Origin: Treponema sp.
Lineage (GTDB): Bacteria > Spirochaetota > Spirochaetia > Treponematales > Breznakiellaceae
DNA length: 5,281 nt
Direction: 5' to 3'
NCBI GenBank assembly: GCA_031275535.1
Contig: JAISOR010000149.1
Coordinates: 1-5,281, forward strand
Positions 1 through 5,281 of this stretch are shown piece after piece (position 1 is the stretch's first letter; each line of letters begins with the position of its first letter). Below the pieces are notes generated by a model. That model had not been told where the DNA came from. It searched no databases and worked only from the letters and a program-made list of their open reading frames with translations. A program made the translations under genes and the position numbers.

Positions 1-196
1 CACGCCCTGTTACCGGTAATTCCAATACACGCTCACCGGTTCGCGTGCCGTTTTTGGGCGGGTTATCAGAAAGCGGACACTTGACCGAAGCCCCGCAGGG
101 GCAAGCGGGACCTATTACAATTTTCTTATTGCCGGGTGTAAATCCATAGGGGGACCCTCCGAGAAACCGTCTCTTCCCCCCATATAAGGAATGGCC
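1..196. other. edge region without a supportable gene
   Basis: No coding sequence can be defended here. Two rightward frames are open from the window edge, one ending in TGA at 82-84 and one ending in TAG at 147-149, and either could be the tail of a gene starting outside the window. One leftward frame is also open to base 1. It reads CPCGASVKCP followed by a hydrophilic stretch and has no ATG start. Open frames of this length are expected by chance at this GC content. Small structures visible are a perfect 10-bp palindrome ttaccggtaa at 10-19, a short hairpin gcccc-gca-ggggc at 90-102 with no T-run after it, and a weak G/C hairpin across 149-180. Confidence 0.4.
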
Positions 197-230
197 GGGC
201 AATTTTTTGCGTATATCCGGGATACCCCGG

Positions 231-359
231 AAAAAATGCACCGGTACGGTTAGGAAAAATCGGGTGGGGTGGCGGCGGGGAAACAGCGGGGACCCTCTGG
301 GGGGGCCCGCTGTTTCCCCGGCTGCCAGGACCCCCGGTAATTTTCTCACCGTACCGGTG
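231..359 (-). terminator. candidate transcription terminator of the four-gene operon
   Basis: On leftward transcripts leaving mutS2, the 12-bp stem formed by 348-359 and 239-250 encloses the 15-bp inner hairpin. It is followed after two bases by six T residues (complement of a-run 231-236). That gives a strong stem plus U-tract, but the loop of the outer stem is very long and the inner hairpin itself has no adjacent U-tract. On the other strand the stem is followed by tttt (360-363), so it could stop transcription from both sides. It is the only terminator-like structure found downstream of the operon. Confidence 0.45.
276..320. repeat. 15-bp perfect inner hairpin of the left element
   Basis: The arm cggggaaacagcggg at 276-290 is exactly complementary to 306-320, with a 15-nt loop rich in C and G (291-305, including seven consecutive G). 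With one bulged base the stem continues outward for about five more pairs (271-275 with 322-326, one of them G-T). The hairpin is at the centre of the 197-403 palindrome. The copy of the repeat near 5100 lacks it, so it may be a separate insertion or the distinct core of the left element. Confidence 0.7.
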
Positions 360-411
360 TTTTCATTTAGAGTATCCCGGATAAAGAGTAAATGCTTTTG
401 CCCTGCCGTTT

Positions 412-2886
412 CTATCCCTTTAATAGGACCTCGGTCCTGCCGAAGCCCCCCAGTTCGGGGCGGGAGAAGTAGTAATCCGCCACCAGGGGCTGTTTTTTAA
501 GAAAGTCATGGACCCCCTTTTGGAGTATCCCGTCCCCCTTGCCATGGACCACCGAAAACTCCCGGAGTCCCGCCAGGGCGGCGGCGTCAAGCTGCCGTTC
601 CAGGGCGTCCAGCGCATCGGGCAGGCGCATCCCCAGGAGGGAAAGCTCAAACCGGGCCTGGGTTTGGAAGGCCAAGTCCGGAGGAGCGACGGAGGCCTTC
701 TTTTCCACCGGGGGCAGGGGGATAAGGTCCTTTGCGGAAAAGGTCATCTTGAGGGAACCGATCTCTACTACCCAGGAATCTTTTCTGGCGGCCCTGAGTA
801 TGATCCCCCGGCGGCGGGACCCTTCCGGGGAGCCGGCGGAAACCAGCACTTCCCTGCCCGGCTCCAGGGGAAGCTCTTCGCCCCGGCGGCCCTCCGGTCC
901 GGCGGCCCCCCGGGAAAGCCCGGCCTTCCGCCGGGACCGGGCCTCCGGGGCCTCCTCCCCGTAGATCCCTTCCAGGCGGCGCCGTTCCTCCAGGAGGCGC
1001 CGGGATTCCTCCTCCAGGAGCGTATCCTCCGCAATGGCGGTCTCCGAAAGGTCCCGGAGAAATTCCTTTACCTTGAGGGTCTTATCCCTGGACAGGTCCC
1101 CTTCCTTTAACTCCCGGACCAGATTCTCCAGGGTTTTACGGCTTTCGGCAAGGAGCAGCCGGAAGCTGCCCAGGCCCCCGGTCTTTAGATCCAGCTCTTT
1201 CTGCCGGAGCCGGAGTTCCTTAAGGTCCACCTGGCGCCGTTCCTCCCGGAGCCGGGAACTTTCCGCCTTCCGGGCCTCCGCGGCGGCGTCCAGTTCCCGG
1301 TGTTTCTCTTTAAGCCCCGATATGAGGGCCGAAACGTCCGCCCGCTCCTCCGCCAGGTAGCCCCGGGCGCCCGCCACGATGGGCGGCGGAAGCCCGTTCC
1401 GGCCGGCGATATCCACCGCCCGGCTTTCTCCGGGGACCCCCATGATAATACGGTAGGTGGGGGAGAGGGTCCGGCCGTCGAATTCCACGGACGCGTTCTC
1501 CACCCCCTGCCGGCTATAGCCGTAGTTTTTCAGGATCCCGTGGTGGGTGGTGGCGATGAGGCGGGCCCCCTTTTCGATAAGGTAATCCAGGATGGCCATG
1601 GCAATGGCGCTCCCCTCCTCGGGATCGGTCCCGGAACCCAGTTCGTCCAGGAGGACGAGGGAATTTTCCGTCACCGCGGCGGTAATGGCGGCAATATTGG
1701 TCATGTGCGCGGAAAAGGTGGAGAGGGACTGGCTCAGGGATTGTTCATCCCCTATATCGGCATAGACGCCGTCAAAGACCGGCAGGCAGGTCCCCTCCTC
1801 CGCGGGCAGGGCAAGGCCGGCCTGGTTCATCAGGGCCAGGAGCCCCAGGGTTTTCAGGGCCACGGTCTTTCCCCCGGTGTTCGGCCCGGTGATAATCACC
1901 GTCCTGATGGAAGGCCGCATCTCGATATCAATAGGAACCGCCCGGTTCCCCAGAAGGGGATGCCGGGCCTGCCTTAGGATCAGGGCCCCTCCGGGCTCCT
2001 TTATATCCTGGGCAAAATGCCCCCTGGTTTCCCAGGCATGGCGGGCCCGGGCCCGGAGGGTTTCAAGGTACAGGACGCCTTCGTGGAAGGCCCCCAGGGC
2101 TTCCCGGTGTTCCGCAATCCGGCCCGTCATCTCCCGGAGGATCCGGAGGATCTCCGCATCCAGGCGGCGCTTTTCAATAAGGATCTGGTTGTTCTTTTCC
2201 ACCACCTCTTCGGGTTCCACAAAGAGGGTCTGCCCCGAGGAAGACACCTCATGGACGATGCCCCTGATGCGGCCCCGGAAATTGGCCTTTACCGCCAGCA
2301 CCATCCGGCCGTCCCGCTGGGAGGGCAGGTTCGATTGAAGCATCCGCCGGGTCTCCTCGTTTCCGGTATACCGGGAGCCCAGGGTCTCCAAATCCCGGGT
2401 TAAAGTGAGGATGCAGCGCCGAATTTCCCGGAGTTCCGGCAGGTCCCGGAGCTTGCCGTCCTTTTCCAGGACCCGGAACACCTCCCCCCGGACCGCGGAA
2501 CAATCCGGCAGGGCCCCTGCCAGGGCCCCCAGGGAACCCTCCGGGCCGCCGGCTTCCGGCCGGAGGAGCCAGCTTTTCAGGCCCATCCCCCGTTCCACAA
2601 AGATCCCCAGGGCATAGGCTTCGTCCGGTTCCAGGCTGGCCCCGGCGGTCTCCAGTTTTGGGAGGAGGAAACCAATATCGGGAAGGCCGGACCGGGGTTC
2701 CTCATCGCCGGAATTGATCCGGTCCACGATTTGGCTTACCAGGGATTTTAGGGCCCCCGCTTCCCGGGGATCCCCCAGGGGCAGGGTCCCGAGGATCCGC
2801 CGGGCCGCTTCCTCGCTGACCGCGCATTGGGCCACAGCGGAAAGGACGGCCCCAAATTCCAAAAGCCCCAGGGTCTTTTCGTTCAT
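412..2886 (-). CDS. mutS2: MutS2 family ATPase/Smr-domain protein
   Basis: MutS2 is a cytoplasmic dimeric ATPase. In different bacteria it suppresses recombination or, in Bacillus, splits collided ribosomes. At 824 residues it is near the usual length of about 780-800. Order seen: N-terminal core and clamp (1-300), P-loop GPNTGGKT 334-341, MutS-type signature GDEQSLSQSLSTFSAHM 379-395, Walker B LLDE 412-415 followed by LGSGTDP, switch His in ATTHH 445-449, a charged coiled coil 510-645, a KOW-like stretch 676-723 and a C-terminal Smr domain 746-824. The Smr HGKGDG (781-786) is intact, but the family LDLRG/LDLHG motif reads LSLLG (748-752), so nuclease activity may be altered. The ATG is embedded in ATGA, overlapping the rsgA stop by 4 bp. 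The only SD-like run, TAAAGG, sits about 10 nt upstream, so coupling to rsgA translation is likely. It is the last gene of the operon. Identity is certain; the physiological role here is inferred. Confidence 0.97.
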   Translation of the reverse strand: MNEKTLGLLEFGAVLSAVAQCAVSEEAARRILGTLPLGDPREAGALKSLVSQIVDRINSGDEEPRSGLPDIGFLLPKLETAGASLEPDEAYALGIFVERGMGLKSWLLRPEAGGPEGSLGALAGALPDCSAVRGEVFRVLEKDGKLRDLPELREIRRCILTLTRDLETLGSRYTGNEETRRMLQSNLPSQRDGRMVLAVKANFRGRIRGIVHEVSSSGQTLFVEPEEVVEKNNQILIEKRRLDAEILRILREMTGRIAEHREALGAFHEGVLYLETLRARARHAWETRGHFAQDIKEPGGALILRQARHPLLGNRAVPIDIEMRPSIRTVIITGPNTGGKTVALKTLGLLALMNQAGLALPAEEGTCLPVFDGVYADIGDEQSLSQSLSTFSAHMTNIAAITAAVTENSLVLLDELGSGTDPEEGSAIAMAILDYLIEKGARLIATTHHGILKNYGYSRQGVENASVEFDGRTLSPTYRIIMGVPGESRAVDIAGRNGLPPPIVAGARGYLAEERADVSALISGLKEKHRELDAAAEARKAESSRLREERRQVDLKELRLRQKELDLKTGGLGSFRLLLAESRKTLENLVRELKEGDLSRDKTLKVKEFLRDLSETAIAEDTLLEEESRRLLEERRRLEGIYGEEAPEARSRRKAGLSRGAAGPEGRRGEELPLEPGREVLVSAGSPEGSRRRGIILRAARKDSWVVEIGSLKMTFSAKDLIPLPPVEKKASVAPPDLAFQTQARFELSLLGMRLPDALDALERQLDAAALAGLREFSVVHGKGDGILQKGVHDFLKKQPLVADYYFSRPELGGFGRTEVLLKG

Positions 2887-3863
2887 AGGTCCCGGGCCTT
2901 TAATTCATCCTGAATTCTAAGGAAGCTTTCATAACGATCCTCATGGATAACCCCGGCGGCAACGGCCTCCATTATTTTACACCCCGGTTCGGTCCGGTGG
3001 GAGCAGGAAAGCCCGTAGGTACACTTCCCCGCCAGGGGGGCGAATTCGGGCATATACAGGATCAGATCCTGTTCCGAAACGCCCTGGGGGATAAAACGCC
3101 TGATCCCCGGAGTATCGATGACGCCGGTCTCCCCGGGGGAACCCCGGGCATCCGGCAGGCTAAAAAGGGCCGCCATGGTGGTCGTATGGGTTCCCCGGTC
3201 GTACTTCTCGTTGATCCGCCCCACCTTGACCTGCGTCCCCGGGAACAGGGCATTGATCGGGCTGGACTTCCCCACTCCGCTCTGGCCCAGGAACACCGAA
3301 AGGCGGCCCCGGATCAGATCGCGGAGCAGGTCCAGGCCCTCCCCGGTACGGGCGGATACCCGCAGGACCCGGTACCCAATCCGGATGAAATCTTCGAGCC
3401 GTTCCTCCACATCGGGGTCCTCCCCGGAAAGGTCGTATTTATTGCATACCACCACCGGGGGTATCCGGGCAATCTCCCCCTGCAGCATGGCCCGGTCAAT
3501 GAAACGGGGCCTGAAGGGCGGCGAAAGGGGGCTTGTAACACAGATGAGCAGATCCACATTAGCCGCCAAAAGCTGGGAGGCGGCGGATCTCCTGGGCCCA
3601 AGCCCCTTCTGATTAAACCGGGCCAGCAGGTTCTTCCGCTCCTCCAGGGCCAGGATCTGCCCGGTTCCGGGATGGAGGGGATCGGCCTCCACCAGTACCC
3701 GGTCCCCCGGCGCCAGGGGATTGTAGTATTCCTCCACCCCCTTAAGGACCTTTCCCTTAATGCGGCATTCAAGTTCGGTTCCCGCGGATAGCCCCGGCCC
3801 CGGCTCCCGGTCGATCCTCACGGTAAAAATATTCCGGGACCCCCGGATTACGAGCCCCCTCAT
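2883..3863 (-). CDS. rsgA: RsgA (YjeQ/YloQ), ribosome small-subunit GTPase
   Basis: RsgA is a circularly permuted GTPase that binds the 30S subunit late in its assembly and hydrolyses GTP to leave it. At 326 residues it matches the family. The permuted motif order is clear: N-terminal OB-fold (about 1-75), G4 NKYD 141-144, G5 VSA 169-171, G1 GQSGVGKS 193-200, G2 GTHTTT 224-229, G3 DTPG 250-253, then a C-terminal zinc knuckle with C281, C287, H289 and C295. Two oddities are seen. Residue 202 is Pro (codon 3258-3260) where the family has Leu (GKSSLIN). The first two zinc cysteines are separated by five residues rather than the four of Bacillus YloQ. The start ATG overlaps the murI stop (ATGA), with a good purine-rich SD GGGGGAAGG 4 nt upstream inside murI. 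Its own stop overlaps the mutS2 start. A cytoplasmic role in 30S maturation is very likely. Confidence 0.97.
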   Translation of the reverse strand: MRGLVIRGSRNIFTVRIDREPGPGLSAGTELECRIKGKVLKGVEEYYNPLAPGDRVLVEADPLHPGTGQILALEERKNLLARFNQKGLGPRRSAASQLLAANVDLLICVTSPLSPPFRPRFIDRAMLQGEIARIPPVVVCNKYDLSGEDPDVEERLEDFIRIGYRVLRVSARTGEGLDLLRDLIRGRLSVFLGQSGVGKSSPINALFPGTQVKVGRINEKYDRGTHTTTMAALFSLPDARGSPGETGVIDTPGIRRFIPQGVSEQDLILYMPEFAPLAGKCTYGLSCSHRTEPGCKIMEAVAAGVIHEDRYESFLRIQDELKARDL

Positions 3864-4711
3864 GAGACCTTCCCCCGGGGAAAGGCCTCCCCCCGTTTTA
3901 CCGCGCCATAGGCGTCAAGGAGGCGGAGCCGGAGGGAAAAATCGCGGGCCCGCTGCCGCCAGACCGGTCCCGCCCCTTCCCCGCCGCTGAGGACCAGGGT
4001 TCCCGGGGTCCCGGGGGCCGCGGCGGCCCGCAGGTTCCTTGCGTCCAGCAGCGATTCAGCCCTGCGGCAAACCCCCTCAACGGAGTCGTAAATACCCATC
4101 CCCGGGGGGGCGGCGGCCTTAAAATCATCCAGCAAAAAAAGAAAATGGGTACAGCCCAATACCACCGCATCCACCCCGGCGCGGGCAAATTCTTCAATGT
4201 AGGGGAGCAGGATCTGCCGCCTGGCCGCTTCGTCCGCGGCGGTCAGGCGGTGTTCCACAAAGTCCACCAAGTCTGGGGCGGCCAGGCCCTTCAGGGCGCA
4301 ATCCGCCCCGTAACGGGCCGCCAATTTCCCGATATAGGGGTCTTCGATGGTCCGGCTGGTGCCCAGTACGCCGATACGGCGGCTCCGGCTTGCCAGGACC
4401 GCGGGCTTAATTGCCGGCACGGTCCCCACAAAGGGAAGGGCCGGAAACCGGTCCCTCAGGGCGGCCAGGGCGGAAACGGAGGCGGTATTGCAGGCCAGCA
4501 CCACAAGCTTAGGGTCAAAGAGAGGGATGAGCCGTTCCATGAGCAGGATCAGGAGCCCTATCAGTTCCTCCCGTCCTTTGGGTCCGTAGGGAAAATTTTC
4601 CCGATCCGCCATATATATGAGGGTCTCCGCGGGGTTATGCCCATGAAAATAACGGCCATAGGGCAAGCCGCCGGCGCCGGAATCTAAAAAAAGCAGGGGT
4701 CGCTTATCCAT
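3860..4711 (-). CDS. murI: glutamate racemase
   Basis: MurI interconverts L- and D-glutamate without a cofactor, supplying D-Glu for the second residue of the peptidoglycan stem peptide in the cytoplasm. Its 283 residues are typical. Visible motifs are DSGAGG 10-15 (catalytic-pocket Asp10), PYG 41-43, ACNTAS 73-78 with catalytic Cys74, GTVPAIKPA 96-104, GVLGT 114-118, Glu153 in a position like RacE Glu152, and GCTH 186-189 with the second catalytic Cys187 and His189. Both catalytic cysteines are present, so the enzyme should be active. The ATG puts Asp10 and Cys74 at the same numbers as in Bacillus RacE, supporting this start. It begins 2 bp after the stop of the zinc-ribbon gene (TAA-TT-ATG) with no recognisable SD, suggesting reinitiation by ribosomes finishing the upstream gene. 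Its end overlaps rsgA by 4 bp. A run of seven T in the sense strand (4134-4140) lies just after GCTHF but does not break the frame. Confidence 0.95.
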   Translation of the reverse strand: MDKRPLLFLDSGAGGLPYGRYFHGHNPAETLIYMADRENFPYGPKGREELIGLLILLMERLIPLFDPKLVVLACNTASVSALAALRDRFPALPFVGTVPAIKPAVLASRSRRIGVLGTSRTIEDPYIGKLAARYGADCALKGLAAPDLVDFVEHRLTAADEAARRQILLPYIEEFARAGVDAVVLGCTHFLFLLDDFKAAAPPGMGIYDSVEGVCRRAESLLDARNLRAAAAPGTPGTLVLSGGEGAGPVWRQRARDFSLRLRLLDAYGAVKRGEAFPRGKVS

Positions 4712-4713
4712 AA

Positions 4714-5007
4714 TTAACTAAAGAGTTGATCAAAGGCGGATTTGGCGGAAACCGCCGCATCCTGAGCCGGTTTTTCTCCCCCCGTGGGGGAACGGAAGCG
4801 GGAGTTGAGGGAAAACCAGTCGCAGAAATTGCCCCTTTCCGTATCCGCCTGAAGCTCCGCATGGGGCTCCGAACAATTTCCCCGGGCGCCGGGCAGATGA
4901 AAACGGCAGTGCCGGCATACCCGGAGGTCCCGGCCGCATACGGGGCAGCGCAGGGACCGGCCCAGGGGTTCGGCGTCCGTTATGGGCTCTCCACAATACC
5001 AGCACAT
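4714..5007 (-). CDS. small zinc-ribbon protein, function unknown
   Basis: This 97-residue protein is the first gene of the operon. Four CxxC-like knuckles or partial ones are visible: C2-C5, C21-C24 and C31-C34, followed by C45 and C62, plus H33, H37 and H49. The first two pairs form a classic zinc ribbon. The second half, CRHCRFHLPGARGNC followed by NFCDWF (60-65), resembles a recurrent uncharacterised bacterial family in which CRHCRFYDPG and a later NFCxYF are conserved. The C-terminus ends in a short amphipathic FDQLF after a polar linker (72-88). No signal peptide or membrane segment is seen, so it is cytoplasmic. The ATG is the earliest possible start because TAA lies two codons upstream (5011-5013). 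There is no SD, and the start coincides with the predicted transcription start. A nucleic-acid or protein-binding adaptor is possible, but no function is claimed. Confidence 0.82.
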   Translation of the reverse strand: MCWYCGEPITDAEPLGRSLRCPVCGRDLRVCRHCRFHLPGARGNCSEPHAELQADTERGNFCDWFSLNSRFRSPTGGEKPAQDAAVSAKSAFDQLFS

Positions 5008-5013
5008 GGCTTA

Positions 5014-5042
5014 ATCATAATCCGCCCCGCCGAATCTGGCAA
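5014..5042 (-). promoter_or_regulatory. sigma70-type promoter of the leftward operon
   Basis: On the minus strand a -35 hexamer TTGCCA (5042-5037, five of six consensus bases) is followed by a 17-bp spacer and a -10 hexamer TATGAT (5019-5014, five of six). Transcription would begin about seven bases after the -10 box, which is position 5007 itself, the A of the first gene's ATG. The operon mRNA would therefore be leaderless. The -35 box sits directly beside the edge of the repeat copy starting near 5044, so the repeat forms the upstream promoter flank. Confidence 0.7.
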
Positions 5043-5047
5043 GGGCC

Positions 5048-5145
5048 GGGCAAAAGCGTTTACTGCTTATTCGGGATGCATTACAGGAAATTCACCGGTA
5101 CGGTGAAAAAATTCACTTCACACTGATTTGATAATACTTTTGCCC
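5048..5145. repeat. 98-bp copy of the palindromic repeat in the divergent intergenic region
   Basis: Terminal inverted repeats gggcaaaag 5048-5056 and cttttgccc 5137-5145 enclose a central hairpin ttcaccg-gta-cggtgaa at 5091-5107. Both structures are centred within a few bases of each other. The left part (5044-5113) aligns with the complement of 339-406: the shared blocks are gggcaaaagc-tttact, ttat-cgggat, and caccggtacggtga followed by an A-rich tail, with about 20 of 21 bases identical in the last block. It also shares ggccgggcaa with 193-202. It fills nearly the whole gap between the two divergent promoters and lacks the inner 15-bp hairpin of the left element. Confidence 0.75.
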
Positions 5146-5185
5146 TGAAATCCGCTGCCGGCGCCTTTTCCCCGGCCCCGGGCTG

Positions 5186-5194
5186 TGTTATACT
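5186..5194 (+). promoter_or_regulatory. extended -10 promoter of the rightward partial gene
   Basis: TGT followed by TATACT (-10 hexamer 5189-5194, five of six consensus bases) forms an extended -10 element. No good -35 is present 16-18 bp upstream (about ttttcc at 5166-5171), as often seen with extended -10 promoters. The ATG at 5201 starts exactly six bases after the hexamer, where the transcription start is expected, so this mRNA would also be leaderless. Confidence 0.5.
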
Positions 5195-5200
5195 CTACTT

Positions 5201-5281
5201 ATGTTTACCCTAACTCCCTGCGCCGCGGGGTGCGGACGGTCCGCCATAAGCGGCTCTCCGGTCTGCGCCATCCATGCGGCG
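5201..5281 (+). CDS. N-terminal fragment of a cysteine-containing protein, cut by the window edge
   Basis: The first 27 codons are open to the end of the window and begin MFTLTPCAAGCGRSAI. The visible cysteines and histidine (C7, C11, C22, H25) make a C-x3-C-x10-C-x2-H pattern that could bind one zinc ion. The family cannot be recognised from this fragment. The frame is open upstream as far as 5135, but ATG 5201 is the first conventional start and the promoter-like TATACT ends six bases before it. There is no Shine-Dalgarno sequence. It is transcribed divergently from the four-gene operon, so the two may share control from the 5008-5200 region. It is supported by the promoter and the codon composition but not by homology. 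Confidence 0.5.
   Translation, partial: MFTLTPCAAGCGRSAISGSPVCAIHAA

Larger units (their letters stand above)
197..403. repeat. 207-bp nested palindromic (MITE-like) element
   Basis: Four pairs of inverted arms share one centre near position 299. They are gggcaa 197-202 with ttgccc 398-403, tatccgggatac 214-225 with its exact complement 372-383 (12 bp), caccggtacggt 239-250 with its complement 348-359 (12 bp), and a 15-bp inner arm 276-290 with 306-320. The two outer halves are divergent copies of one module (gggcaa, then cgggatac, then 12-13 nt, then caccggtacggt), which recurs once more at 5048-5113. It lies just downstream of the mutS2 stop and carries no transposase, so a non-autonomous mobile repeat or a REP/BIME-like intergenic element fits best. 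No clear target-site duplication is visible. Confidence 0.75.

Noticed and set aside
90..102. Hairpin gcccc-gca-ggggc as a terminator
   Set aside because: The stem is only five base pairs and no T-run follows on either strand.
207..500. Rightward 97-residue open frame
   Set aside because: It runs through the palindromic element and into the end of mutS2 on the opposite strand. Its composition is Pro/Arg/Gly-rich with no domain, and the repeat and mutS2 explain the sequence.
1183..1194. LDLK tetrapeptide at MutS2 residues 565-568 as the extra nuclease motif described for Helicobacter MutS2
   Set aside because: It lies in the charged coiled coil, where such tetrapeptides arise easily. Nothing around it suggests an active site.
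1300..1977. Rightward 225-residue open frame (and similar ones at 508-1110 and 1877-2338)
   Set aside because: They are antisense shadows of the mutS2 ATPase and coiled-coil regions, with Gly/Pro/Arg-biased composition and no motif.
2943..3791. Rightward 282-residue open frame
   Set aside because: It is antisense to rsgA, whose permuted GTPase motifs are unmistakable. Long antisense frames are expected where third codon positions are GC-rich.
4134..4140. T7 slippery run in murI as a programmed frameshift
   Set aside because: The zero frame continues to a full-length racemase, and no stimulatory hairpin or stop-dependent context was seen.
4145..4687. Rightward 180-residue open frame
   Set aside because: It is antisense to murI, which has both catalytic cysteines and full length.
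5130..5135. GATAAT as a second rightward -10 box
   Set aside because: No acceptable -35 lies 16-18 bp upstream, and it falls within the AT-rich arm of the repeat. The TGTTATACT element closer to the ATG is better.
1..5281. Composite transposon made of the flanking repeat copies
   Set aside because: No transposase is present and the enclosed genes are core housekeeping genes. The repeats are short and diverged, so independent insertion is simpler.

Overview
The window is a GC-rich stretch (roughly 60 % by eye). It is filled almost completely by one tightly packed leftward operon of four genes, with intergenic DNA and repeats at both edges. The gene set and protein style point to a bacterium, probably a spirochaete of the treponeme group: a treponeme-like MutS2, a small zinc-ribbon protein ending in an FCDWF-type motif, and GC-rich codons. 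This placement is inference from recognition of the proteins and was not searched.

Layout from left to right: positions 1-196 are intergenic or edge DNA with no gene I can defend. Positions 197-403 hold a 207-bp nested palindromic element, part of which may act as the operon's terminator. Positions 412-5007 are the leftward operon. In transcription order it encodes a small zinc-ribbon protein (4714-5007), glutamate racemase MurI (3860-4711), the circularly permuted ribosome-assembly GTPase RsgA (2883-3863) and MutS2 (412-2886). The junctions are 2 bp apart (zinc ribbon/murI), a 4-bp ATGA overlap (murI/rsgA) and a second 4-bp ATGA overlap (rsgA/mutS2), so translational coupling is likely throughout. 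Positions 5008-5200 are a divergent intergenic region with a promoter for each direction and, between them, a second copy of the palindromic repeat. Position 5201 starts a rightward gene that runs off the window.

How the genes relate: MurI makes D-glutamate for peptidoglycan. RsgA acts in maturation of the 30S ribosomal subunit. MutS2 is an ATPase with KOW and Smr domains, tied to suppression of recombination in some species and to rescue of collided ribosomes in Bacillus. The zinc-ribbon protein has no known role. The rsgA-mutS2 overlap fits a shared ribosome-related role, but that is inference.

The most notable signals are these. (1) A repeat module occurs three times: twice as an inverted pair inside the left palindrome and once in the right intergenic region, so that copies bracket the operon. 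(2) The -10 hexamers of the two divergent promoters each sit exactly 6 nt before an ATG, which predicts leaderless mRNAs for both genes. (3) The Smr motif of MutS2 is altered (LSLLG instead of LDLRG). (4) RsgA has a proline directly after its P-loop where leucine is expected. No rRNA, tRNA, CRISPR array, transposase or phage gene was seen.
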